Positions 35,483 to 45,703 of a stretch of DNA of 64,000 nucleotides are shown in pieces (position 1 is the stretch's first letter; each line of letters starts with the position of its first letter). The notes below the pieces were generated by a model. That model saw only the letters and a list, made by a program, of their open reading frames with translations. It had not been told where the DNA came from and made no database searches. Source of the DNA: Dendrolimus kikuchii (taxonomy: Eukaryota > Arthropoda > Insecta > Lepidoptera > Lasiocampidae); assembly GCA_019925095.2 (NCBI GenBank), contig CM034395.1:13437713-13501712 (forward strand), read 5' to 3'. The position numbers and the translations under genes were made by a program.

Positions 35483-35726
35483 CAGGGGTCGCTAAATGGC
35501 GGACCGCGGTCCGAGTCCGGACCACCGACCCATTTTGTGCGAACCGCGAAAACACAGCAACTTGCACTACAGAGTACGTAATTTAATAAAAAATGGGATG
35601 AAGATAAACTTTATTAAGAATAAATTTCAATCTCGACTTACTGATGAACATCTCTAGGATTTAATGTCAATAGTTTGCCCCAATTTTGCTCCAAACTTCG
35701 GACAGATAGTCCGCAACAAAAAATGA
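35483..35726 (+). mobile_element. hAT transposon relic: one end joined to the transposase C-terminus
   Basis: CAGGGGTCGCTAAATGGCGG at 35483, followed by ACCGCGGTCCGAGTCCGG, is the kind of terminal inverted repeat found on hAT elements of the Charlie/ZBED-transposase group. About 115 bp on, the frame 35598-35726 reads MKINFIKNKFQSRLTDEHL, a TAG stop, then DLMSIVCPNFAPNFGQIV and a terminal stop. This is the C-terminal end of the hAT dimerisation domain (KFIKNK.RSRLTDEHL...L.......P). The right terminal repeat and nearly all of the transposase are missing. It is inactive. Confidence 0.7.
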
Positions 35727-36376
35727 CATTTTTCTTATTGATATGTAAAAAGAATACCTTCCTTATATCCGGAATTACATTTAGTTAATAAAAAATGATA
35801 TTTGAACCTTATAAGATAAATTAAACAAAAGCTTTTTGTTGTACTTATTATAATTGTTAATATCCTGTTTGATGCAATTCTTTCAATTATCTTTAATAAC
35901 GGAAAGTTGGGATGTTTAAAACGTTGTTTATCTTTCAATCAACGACGAAGATTATTTTTCATGACTGGTAGTAAACGTAATAGATGTTAATAAGCAATCT
36001 ACTGTTAACTAGTGCTATGCGGATGAATTTTATTCACTGATGTGTGCTTGTCTATTGAAGACCTTAACAAGGCCTTATTGATTGTAATTTTAATCACATA
36101 ACGCAGGTGCGATTCCTTTTATATGAATGAATGCATATGAATCATATGCTAGAGATTTTTAGCTGGTGTTGCACGTATGAATATCGAATACATGGTATGA
36201 CGAAACTGTCTCATTATCCGCGATAAAACGACTCTATGGTTATTCCCGTTATTCAAAGTGCACAAACCACATAGGACTATCTTCATTTAGATTCGTTTTC
36301 GTGAACTTTCAGTGCTTGTATTGCGTAGGTTCCTGCTTAAACAATACCGGTTTCTACCGGTTCCTTGTTATCAAAA

Positions 36377-36410
<34 letters not shown>

Positions 36411-36899
36411 GTATATATACTTCACATGGTGGTCGTCCTAATTAAGGTAGTTGGAAATAATATAAAGTAAACTTATATATTATATTTCAAGTATAAATCT
36501 AAAAGGATGAAATTTTATTACTTACTCAACCAGAGTTTGTGGTTTATGGTAAGCAACTAATATACAGCACCAGTATGTAAGCTTTGTATAATGTAGAGGT
36601 ATACAATAGGGAATATGTACATGTACACGCGAGGTCGGCGCCCCAAATAGTAGTTCTAGATCTTTCGTATCATATACGACACAAGAGACAATCCAATAAT
36701 GTTTTTATTTTTATTTTAGGCTATGTTTGATAGAATAAAGCAATATTCGAAAAATGAAACAGTCGGTATTGCTGAAAATGGCTACAACATGTATAATTTT
36801 GACAACTAAAACATTTGCTGTTTCAAAAAATTCACCGCTATATTTTTGTCACGACTATCCAAAGAAAAGTGTATTATATCTCCGAGTCTAACTGTATTT
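35727..36899. other. AT-rich DNA with a TA microsatellite
   Basis: A (TA)n run occupies 36379-36420. Otherwise no coding signal is present. Confidence 0.5.
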
Positions 36900-37135
36900 G
36901 TAAGAAGAAAGAAAGAAAGAAAAAACTTTATTTGAAGAAATAGCCAGGTAATTACATTCCTTATACATTTTTGTACACAGAGCATATTTTGAGAATTTGT
37001 ATGCCGCATTTTCAGCAAACAAGGTTTGCACTCGGCATATTGCTGTGCCGGAATTATATCCGACACAACGCTGATTTTCAGTGCAAACCTTCCTTTTGGC
37101 GGAAGACTAATACGACTCAATTTTGTTAATTATTT
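36900..37135 (-). repeat. Retroposon-like tail (GAAA)n with inverted repeat
   Basis: GAAGAAAGAAAGAAAGAAAA (36903 on) is followed by ACTTTATTTGAAG, a layout seen at ends of insect retroposons. AAGGTTTGCACT (37021-37032) is exactly complementary to AGTGCAAACCTT (37080-37091), with a 47-nt loop. The 104-codon minus ORF covering this region has no domain and is probably incidental. Confidence 0.45.
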
Positions 37136-37154
37136 GTATTTGTATATCCTTATT

Positions 37155-37545
37155 TAATATTATAAATGCGAAATTAACTCTGTCTGTCTGTCTGTTTCGT
37201 TTTCACGGAAAAACTACTGGACTGGTCATGAAATCGACATTTTGATCGATTTGGTCTATGTGGTCGATGTGGTCGATGTGGTCGATTTGGTCGATGTGGT
37301 CGATGTGGTCGATGTGGTTGATGTGGTCGACGTGGTCGATTTGGTCGATTTGGTCATTTTGGTGTACATATGTAGTTTTAATACCGAAAATTGATATAAA
37401 TACTTTTCATCCGGGAGATGGGATAGTTCGCGATATAAAAAAAGGGATTTTTTTTTTTATACAATATAACCTGTGTTGTACCCTCGTTAAACAAGCGGCA
37501 GGTAGTAGAGGCCGACCCGCGGCGCAGCCGCAGGTTAAACTCTAG
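37155..37545 (+). repeat. Repeat family H, copy 2, with internal minisatellite
   Basis: It has the same framework as 30985-31515 (AATTAACTCTGTCTGTCTG, GGAAAAACTACTGGACTGG, CGGGAGATGGGATAGTTCGC), then AACCTGTG and a tail GCGGCGCAGCCGCAGGTTAA. The 95-codon frame through it (MWSMWS repeats) is created by the minisatellite and is not a gene. Confidence 0.65.
37241..37363 (+). repeat. 9-bp minisatellite, about 13 units
   Basis: The unit is TGGTCGATG, with T/G and C/T variants. The array is flanked by family H sequence on both sides and translates as (M/I)WS repeats. Confidence 0.85.
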
Positions 37546-38827
37546 TTATTTTATAATTAAAAATATTCACAACCATTGCAAATGTTTCGATTTGTCTAAT
37601 GTACCTACCCACACAGCGTACAGTACAATGTAAGTACCTAGTACTAACTATACGAAATACCTACTGTATTTTTAAATTCAGTTCCATGAAACCTATTTGC
37701 CTATCGATTATTTTCTATTTCTATGAAACATTTAGCGGTTTCTAGGTTTTCGATACAAGTGATTGAAAGATAATCAATTTTTTTCACAGTTAACTTACTT
37801 TGCTTATACACTTTGTAAGCTTCATTGTGTAATAAAACCTGTTTAAGGTAATATTATATTCACAACTTGGCAAATACAGTCGGAAAAGAACAAACATTCA
37901 TATAAAGGTCTGTAAAACAATTATTCACTTGTTTTATTTGTAAAATATTATTAGTAAATCATCTTAAGCATATTGGGCGCCGGAGTGCGAAAATCAGACT
38001 GTGCCTACAATAAAAAATTAATTGAATTTTTAATTTACATTAGAGTTCCCTAGCCATTTTGCAAAATCCAAATCCTTGTGTTTTCCTCATGTCTATCGGC
38101 AAGTCCAGCTTTCTGTGTCTATCACAGTCATCGATCACAAAACCGAAATGGACTACATAGATAAAATTTGACAAGGTCTTTATGCCGCTACATAAGGGTA
38201 AGATCATATAAATTAATGAAAAGTGCCCGAAATGCATGTAACGAGTCTTTGTTGGAAATAAATGGCCCGCACATTTATACATATATACAATTTTCACTAC
38301 AATATGTACAGCCGTGGTATTATAAAATTGCAATAAATCCTGTTTTGTAAAATTAATATAAAATGAAGTTGTAATATCGCTACGATAAAAGTAAATATAA
38401 GAACAAAGGGGTCTTAACATTAGCGTTCAGGTTAATATTTTATTTATTTATTATGAAATAAAACTTAGTTAAACAACCTGTATAAAATAATAATTATTAC
38501 AGGTTTGTTTTGTGTGTAAGATTTCACTATGGTAGAAATAAATACGTATTGTATTTTCTGGTTTTTAAAATTTTGTTTCTACGAGTGGGTATATTTTTTT
38601 CAACCCGGTTGTCCCTGATTATCAGGCCTGATAAGATTAATGATGCATAAAACCAATCAAAATCACATAAAATTCATATTAATCAATCTAATAACGATTG
38701 ACAGATAGGTAACATATATTTCAAATGCGTTTATATAGATTTAGAAAATATACTCGTAGATGTTTTCAAGGATTTAAAACAGCATCAGTTCATTTAAAGA
38801 TATTATATTTAAAAAAGTATAATTGTT
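37546..38827. other. AT-rich DNA, no gene supported
   Basis: The longest minus-strand frame (38040-38420, 126 codons) has no recognisable domain. An ORF of this length is about what chance gives in 64 kb of such composition, so I do not call it a gene. Confidence 0.5.
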
Positions 38828-39093
38828 GATATCAACGTCCCACTGCTGGCCTCCCCCTATAGGGCACGGACAGTATATCCGCCAAGGTTGTCCGTGGCAG
38901 TTTGACACATTAGTTGTATCGATGTGCAGGTTTCATCACGATGTTTTCCTTCATCGTTTGTTAGGACATGGTAACTATAACAGATGCATATTATTAGGTC
39001 AGAAAACTGGCTAAGTGGTGCATGCGTTCTGACCAAGATTCGAACCCTTTGAGTTCGGGACGTGTGCGCTAGCCATTACACTACCAAGAATTT
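38828..39093 (-). repeat. tRNA-derived SINE, family C
   Basis: On the minus strand, TGGTAGTGTAATGGCTAGCG is the A-box region and GGGTTCGAATCTTGGTCAGA the B-box region of a tRNA-like head. The body contains the block whose plus strand reads CACGATGTTTTCCTTCATCG, and the other end reads CCCACTGCTGGCCTCCCCCT. This layout is typical of a lepidopteran SINE. It is not a functional tRNA. Confidence 0.7.
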
Positions 39094-39164
39094 ATTTTAT
39101 TGAATTAGTTTATAAAGTCATTATAATAAATATTTTTTACATTACCTTGAGCTAATCATGTTTC
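39094..39164. other. Short AT-rich spacer
   Basis: Nothing is recognised here. Confidence 0.4.
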
Positions 39165-39350
39165 GTACGGTGAGTGAGAGTTCCGATGGCCCGGTTTCTC
39201 TGTCCCTCTATCCCTTGTCCTCTACTATCCCATCCATCTTTTCCCACCATAAAGGCTGGTAACGCGTTATCATTGCCCTCGATGTGGCAAACGTCCGTAG
39301 GCGACGGTAACCACTTTCCATCAAGAGGGCTATCTGCCTGTTTGCCCGTT
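39165..39350 (-). repeat. Family B repeat, divergent copy
   Basis: On the minus strand it reads CTTGATGGAAAGTGGTTACC, GTCGCCTACGGACGTTTGCC and AGGGCAATGATAACGCGTTA. This is the family B head plus a stretch also seen at 47125-47225 and 63545-63650. Confidence 0.6.
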
Positions 39351-40258
39351 TCAGACAATAAGAAAATGACATCAAGGGTGAATTTTTCGATTTTTATAAG
39401 AGCGTGTTAAATAAAAAAATAATAACGATATATTTAGTCACTTATTTAAGTCAACAGCTGGGCTGTCGCTTTTAATATTGTAAAGTGCCCTCTCATCTCT
39501 ATAAATAAGTTACTTTCGAGAAATAGTTTTTTTAGGGTTCGTTGTTAAATTGTGGAAGTTGGTTATCTACGGAATCTCTTGCTACTTGTGGAGTGCTACT
39601 GGCTTGGTCAAATTTTATTTTAGCACAATCTTATTTGATTAACAAACTAAACCTCAAACCCTTGTAACTATCAAGTAATTTGTTAGACATGGGCAAAACT
39701 TGTATGTCCTGATGTCTCTTCTGACAGGTAAATTGTAGGTAATGAGCAATTGTATTTTGCGATGTACCAAAAATATATACAGTATAGCTTTTATCTCAAT
39801 AAGGTCTAAAATAAAGTTTAATTGGGATAACTATTGACTGATGAAACGATTTCATATTTATATATGCATAGCATGGATGATACGTAAGTCTCTCGAGGCA
39901 AGACTGTCTTTATTAGTCCAGAATGCATTAGCTGCCAAGGGGTTTCTCATGAAATATTCATGACATTTTGGAATTACGTCGCTTAAAAGCTTTATTATGT
40001 ATTATATTTGTCTGTTTTATTTCTTATCTCAAATTAAAACCTTATAGAGGTGAATTTTTCAAGTGATCATTCAAGACTAAATCCTAAACTGTAGCGAAAA
40101 ACACTCAAAGGAGTTTCGAGGCCGATTTTGACGAAAACTAAAGTGGTATCATTAGATTTTTGAAAAATAAATTACCTTTGTCAAGAATCGAATCCACTGA
40201 TTTTAAAAAATAAACACATTCACACCAAAAAGTAAGGATCAATTTCTGTGAAGGAAGG
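39351..40258. other. AT-rich DNA, no gene recognised
   Basis: No coding signal or nameable repeat is present. Confidence 0.5.
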
Positions 40259-40302
40259 CAAACGCCAAACCAAGGGAAACCCTTCAATTGGTTTGGCGTT
40301 TG
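40259..40302. other. Perfect 14-bp hairpin with a second hairpin in its loop
   Basis: CAAACGCCAAACCA (40259-40272) pairs exactly with TGGTTTGGCGTTTG (40289-40302). Inside, AAGGG (40272-40276) can pair with CCCTT (40280-40284) around AAA. It lies at the start of a GC-richer repeat-like segment and could be part of the end of that element. Confidence 0.6.
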
Positions 40303-40339
40303 TTTTTGAACAAAATTTTATATTTTCCATGTATTATAA

Positions 40340-40875
40340 AAATGATGTTATGTTGCACGTCCTTGAAGATTACGGGGCATACAAATGGGTCGAACTTTTG
40401 GAGGGCTTGCGTGGGGCTATGGGAAGGCCAACACGTAGAGGCCCCTTGACGAATTTAATGCAAATGTGGTGTGACACTGGCCAACAGTTATCCGTGTCTA
40501 TATCATATAGTAATGCACTCAAGGACAAGCTTTGCTTAGTGTAAGACTATTGTAGGAGATAAGTACCGGGCCACTGGAATGAACTGTTAATGGAACTAGG
40601 GATTTGGGTCTATGGAGACTATGGTACCTGCCCGTGCTAATGTTCAGGAAACGTGGAAAAATGGGCAGACGGTGACTCGCCTGCCTGGGCCTCAAGTAAT
40701 GCCATAGAAGACAGGCAACATGGGTGTGAGTGGCTAAGGGGTATATAGAGGCGGGTTCCAGATTCATCGAAGCTACTTCTGACGTTATGTCATTTATCAC
40801 TTTCACCCCTGGAGCTTAAGTCTTATCTCTAGCGGTCTCCACTCCGTGCCGGCTGTTATTATTATTATGATAGAT
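40340..40875 (+). repeat. GC-richer retroposon-like segment
   Basis: The segment is clearly richer in GC than its flanks and ends in a run of TTATTATTATTATG, like the tail of the SINE at 541. One frame reads AYKWVELLEGLRGAMGRPTR then breaks. The phrases EDRQHGCEWLRGI and RRVPDSSKLLLTLC appear in another frame (about 40709-40790), so it may derive from a coding retroelement. I cannot name the family. Confidence 0.4.
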
Positions 40876-40919
40876 GGCACTGATGGATGTTATTTTGATC
40901 TTATTTGATGCATTAAAGT

Positions 40920-41160
40920 TCGAAATCTTAATATATATAAATTACGTGTCACGTTGTTTGTCCGCGATGGACTCCTAAACTACTTGACCGATTTTAATCA
41001 CATTTGCACACCGTGTGCAGTTTGATCCGACTTCAAAGATAGGATAGCTTACATTTGGACCCGGTAGGTGGCGCTGCAATTGGGTTCTAAATTTTATATC
41101 TTCAGGACAGAACAACGTCTGCCGGGACAGGTAGTTGTATTATAAAAAAATACCGTTTTG
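40920..41160 (-). repeat. Retroelement tail, repeat family G, copy 2
   Basis: The reverse complement of 41050-41150 reads CGGCAGACGTTGTTCTGTCC, TAGAACCCAATTGCAGCG and CCACCTACCGGG, matching 29950-30125. The plus-strand phrase ACTACTTGACCGATTTTAAT near 40980 is the usual inner part of such tails. Confidence 0.65.
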
Positions 41161-41870
41161 AGTTATCGCTAGTATTATTTCACTGCTCAAAACACTTCCA
41201 CACCGGGGTCCTTATATAGAAATAAATTCTTAAGGAGTAAACTCCAAAAAATATTAAGATTTCTTAATGTTTTGAATTAATTGGTAGAATATCCAATCAC
41301 TTTGAGGGGAGCTTTTAACAATGGTATAGAGTACTGTTACTTTGGTTTACATATCCTGCCTTTCGTAAAATAATTTAATCATCATAAAGTTTGTTACAAT
41401 GACGTGAATCCTAATTCAGCAAGAAGTATGCTGTAGTCAGGGACGTCCGATAGTCATTAAGATTTTACGACCTGTCCAGTTCATCAAATAGGAGAACTGG
41501 AGTGAAACGATGACAGTGAAAAGAGGCGTTAATCCTGTGAAATAAAATATTTGCACACACGCCCCGTTGTGTTTCAAATTTAACCCCGTGTTCAGAATAC
41601 AAGATAAATTACTACATTATTATAATTATTAGCTCAGGCAGGTACGCGGTTAAATTAAATTATAGTATGTAGGTATAATATGTTCTATGATTGTGATTCT
41701 TTATCCAACAATACTTAAGTTTTTAATTTAATCCAATAGCTATTTACGTTTTTTGTATTTTCTTAACCATTTTGACAAAAACTCTTATGTTTTCGTTATA
41801 TTTGTCGGTCTTTGTACTATATTACAGTCATTTGTTTAAAAAAAAATCTGGGTGACTGACTGAAATCTGA

Positions 41871-41915
41871 CTTCTTGTCAAATTTCATTCAAAATGAATG
41901 AAATTTGACAAGAAG
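41871..41915. other. Perfect 21-bp hairpin with 3-nt loop
   Basis: The left arm 41871-41891 (CTTCTTGTCAAATTTCATTC plus A) is the exact reverse complement of the right arm 41895-41915, with an AAA loop. This is the longest perfect palindrome noticed in the window. The loop is too small for a conventional miRNA precursor, and no flanking element is recognised. Confidence 0.75.
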
Positions 41916-42706
41916 TTATAGTCTACATAGCGTTATACATGTATAATGGTGTAGTAAAACCGTTAAATAACTAAAGATTAAAAATGGTAGCCTTACATCT
42001 AAGGGTTGAATTGTTTTCAGCCCTAGTCGCAGGTATCGTTACTCAGGTCTTAAAAAGTCATGAAGATGCTTTTTAATCTTTTTTGTTCCGTAGTCAAATA
42101 ACGAACAAATGTATTAACTTTACTAATTTTTTTTCTTAATATACAAAATAAATTCGCATGTAACTATGATCACACTCTATCATTATATTGATCCGGTTTG
42201 GAATAGAATACCTATAACTATTAATAAAAAAATATTTCTATTCACGCGAGTCTTGAAAATCTTCGGATTGTATTTTTCAGGAAAAATAGACTTCCGCACC
42301 CATAAGTTATGGAAGAAAGCTTTTCTTCCGCATTTGTGATATTTCTATCGTAAACTGACATAGACTCGGCTGATGATGTCATATCGGGTTTGTTTTCATC
42401 TTTGTTCCTTCTTCATAGCATTGAAAATAAACTAAATAGAATACTTTAATTGAAAATGGCAAGATTTCTGTAGGATACGTATCCGAAACTTAACATATGA
42501 GGCCGCGTGGATAGCTGTAATAAGTTAGGGGTGGCAAATTATGATTAGAGACAGGTGGCTCAACAGAGAAAAGCTCGCTCTAAAATGTCGTGCTCGTTAA
42601 TTATAATATATATAATTCCATAATAGAGGAGTGGACAATCAAATCAACTAGATACATTTTATCATCTTACAAACCGTCGCAATATATTAGATTTTCTATA
42701 AGGTTG

Positions 42707-42730
42707 CAAACTTATGACGTCATAAGTTTG
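42707..42730. other. 24-bp perfect palindrome centred on TGACGTCA
   Basis: CAAACTTATGAC is followed at once by GTCATAAGTTTG. The centre TGACGTCA is the full consensus of a cAMP-response element bound by CREB/ATF bZIP dimers. No promoter is apparent nearby, so a regulatory role is only a possibility. Confidence 0.6.
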
Positions 42731-44269
42731 TACAATTAAAAAAAAAACAAGTAGCATATTAAGTAATAGTGTAATCTAATATAAACCCTAGAAGATTCCA
42801 AAACTATATATGTCAATCAATTGTTTTTTCGATGTTTTGATAAATAAATTATTGTTTCAAGTTTAAACAGTAGGTAATTAAAATAAAAAACTAGAACTAA
42901 ACAAAATAAAATTAAATAAAAAAGGGAATAATTAATTATTAAAGATAAAATATTGGTCCCAAGCCACTGTCACATATCGGGAACGTTTCCAAAAGGCTCG
43001 CGCCGTTCTCACTTCAATCTTTGAGCAAAATAGACGCTACTAGCCTTTTGGTCGTATGAGACATCTACTAAACCGGTTCTGTTGCAGCCGAATAGGAGGC
43101 TCTCAAGCGCCTGAAATATACAGCCATTGGAAATGGAATTTGAGCGGAAACGCTGGGTCCGTAGGATCCCAATGCCCCTAAAAATCCTGAGATAGACAAA
43201 TATGAACTAAAATAATTTTTAGGTAGACGTGTTGCTGGGTAGTTTCATACCGGTTCTTCTTATTGAACAGCAATAACAGGTTGCGAAGCATTGTACATAG
43301 AATATAAATTAAACTGAGTTCGACAAAAAACTTTGATTTGCATAGTTAAAGTTTATAAACTTTATATTTCATGATATTTATTCATGTTTAGGTATTGACC
43401 ATTAGGGGATTGTATTAAGGATAAAACGGTTATATTTAGCAAATAAAAATAACTGTGCGTAATCTTTGTTTCTTGTCCAACGTAGACAGTCACGGGCCAA
43501 TCCTAGTTTCATTCCATTTAATTTTTATCCTTTGGCAGAAAAGAGCTATTTTATGTCGGCGTCCTATATATTTGATCTACTTTTATGTTACCTACGTCAC
43601 AATTTGGGCGCGTGCCAATTTTTGGAAATGGTTTATCCAGTAGAAAGTGTAAGCTACGTAACTTTTATTTGTTCGTAGCCTACTTGTGTGTAGCGAACTA
43701 TTGCGACGGTCGTAGCAGCTACGCCTGCTCAGTACACCGAAGCGATTCGAAAGAAAGCGACACCGACTTTATTATTCTAAGGACAATAATTAGTTTCTAA
43801 TACTAACATGAACCTATTAAAATTTGATTTGATTTAAGTCCAGCGGCATCAAACTACCTATAAACTAAATTTACTTAAGTATAGTTTGATTCACTGGTCG
43901 AAATCAGCAAAAAGTCAAATAAGATTAATACGGTAAAGATTTTTCTTAACTTTAATTTATTAAGTTTTAAATCTAGTATCTTCATGATATTTTTTTTATA
44001 TCTAGAGATTAAGCAGAGCTTTAATTAAACATTCAAAAACTTGAAAACATACTTATTTTATATTTGTAATTATAATTATTATATTATATTTAAGAAAAAA
44101 AACTTAAGTTCTTAAGTAATTTATTTAAAAATGTAAATGTTTAAATGAATCACATTAAATTTTCTATACTTAATTCATAAAATTTATAAATGGAAATAAT
44201 TAAATAATATAAATTGTTCTAGCGGTACATTAGAAAAATTCATTATAAATAAGTAGACATTAATATTAC

Positions 44270-44368
44270 CTTCGGCGCTCCTACCGCAGTATTGATTCCC
44301 ACCACCAGTGCGGCCCCACCGGCAAAAAGCCCCACCACTTGGCGATTAGCAAAGCAAAACAAAATAAA
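44270..44368 (-). CDS. Candidate short exon of an unknown gene
   Basis: On the minus strand an open frame of 33 codons runs from after a TGA (44369-44371) to GCGCCGAAG/GTAATATT, a plausible splice donor in phase 0. It reads ...FANRQVVGLFAGGAALVVGI, then NTAVGAPK, a hydrophobic Gly/Ala/Val-rich segment that would suit a membrane helix or mitochondrial presequence. There is no ATG in this frame. A start could come from an upstream exon through the AG near 44344. In the leader, a 22-codon frame (MRLSPIAIVE...) ends at that TGA. Family not recognised; it could be chance coding potential in a GC-richer patch. Confidence 0.3.
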
Positions 44369-44900
44369 TCAACACTTTACACTTATAATGTATACACTTT
44401 CAACAATGGCAATTGGCGAAAGCCGCATCGGGTCACTTTACGCCACAGCCAACTTCGTCATAAAACTTCAAAAACAAAAAAAATGGCATTAGCTGACGCT
44501 GGACTATCCCGAAGGTGATCAGAGCGCTGTGAAATATCGCTGCAACCCCGCAACAAGGGAACACGCACTCTTAAAGTTTTATATCGTTTTTCCGTTTTCC
44601 ATTGTGAAAGTGCGCGCCCGGGTGAAAGTTTTCAGCGGAGCGCTAGATGACGAGTGTGCTTTTGTTACGCAATTCAGTGCTCTGTGAGTCCGCTAGGGGG
44701 CAGCGCGAGTGCCAGTGGCGCAGTGGCGGGCATGCGCACTGGGCCGCACGACGCGGTGATCTGCTTACCCGTCCAATCCCAATTTAAGGGCACGCTCATA
44801 AATCTTTCCTGGCGGACTACCAGCCACCGTTCTTCACACCACACACTGTAATTCACAGTCAGAATGAATCTTATTAAACTTCACGGCCACCGCGACACAA
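44369..44900 (-). promoter_or_regulatory. GC/CpG-richer block, possible promoter and 5'UTR
   Basis: The block stands out from AT-rich flanks on both sides. It holds GCGCGCCCGGG (44615 on), GGGGGCAGCGCGAG (44696 on) and GGCATGCGCAC at 44728-44739, close to the NRF-1/Erect-wing consensus. If the exon at 44270-44368 is real, this would be its leader and promoter. No TATA box is evident at a fixed position. Confidence 0.3.
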
Positions 44901-45703
44901 AACGAGTCGGTTGCTGTAAAACTACTACAGTCGAACAAAGAGAGTTTAATATCGATCTAATATGATTATTCAATGTTGATATCTTCGTGCAACTACAAGG
45001 GCTATAAGAAAAATAATAGAAAAAGGAAGGTCAAGCAGAGATCACGTGAATATAGAAATATGTTAGAACGTTGGAACAACGGGCGATTTCTAATCTGATT
45101 TGTTTCTTTATGTGTTCCACATAACAATGTTATATAACAAATACAATAACTGTTTTATTTATTTCTTCAGTATTATGAAAACGTCGAGTTTTATTGATAT
45201 TACCTACAAAGACATGGTCAGGAAAAAATGGAGGTTTACTGTCACAGACTGCTTAAAGGACAATTAATTTATCGAGTAATACTTTTATTAAATTTATTAG
45301 GTATCAAAGAACTGTATTTGGGGCAAGGCGTACCTAAGGAAGTACATCTAGCATAAACTTGCGACCAGCATTTTGCAAATGTCACCAATGGAATATCTCA
45401 GACCCATCTACTCTTATTTATTTATGATTTTTTCCTTAATTTAAATTTATAAATGTAGAACAAATAAATTAATGTTCCTATTGCTTGCTCTTTTCATGCA
45501 ACTTCTTATTTAAATACATAATTTTAACTCGTACGTGTTTAATAAATAAAACTTTCACTCATATATAACTTTTTTTTATCTACTAAATAAAATGAGTTTT
45601 TGTTGTTATTTTATTCACAAGTGTGTTGAAAAACTTAACTTAGTCCTCGGCTCTCTTAAGACCCTCGCCTACGGCTCGAGTCTCAATGGCGCCTCGGCGG
45701 TAA
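44901..45703. other. AT-rich DNA, no gene recognised
   Basis: No coding signal is present. A short CTCGGC/CTCGCCTACGGCTCGAG patch near 45645-45680 is probably repeat-derived. Confidence 0.5.

Larger units (their letters stand above)
41161..44269. other. AT-rich DNA with two perfect palindromic structures, no gene recognised
   Basis: Short overlapping plus frames at 43455-43800 have no domain. A GC-richer piece lies at 42955-43300. GCAATAACAGGTTGCGAAGC within it is reminiscent of the Penelope 3'UTR phrase CATAACATGTTGCGAAGCGG, but the similarity is too short to assign. Confidence 0.5.

Noticed and set aside
36806..37120. 104-codon minus-strand ORF
   Set aside because: It overlaps a (GAAA)n tail and an inverted repeat; no domain and no splice or start context.
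37258..37545. 95-codon ORF with MWSMWS repeats
   Set aside because: It is created by the 9-bp minisatellite inside a repeat element and is not a protein gene.
38040..38420. 126-codon minus-strand ORF
   Set aside because: No domain, AT-driven composition, and an ORF of this length is expected about once by chance in 64 kb of this base composition.
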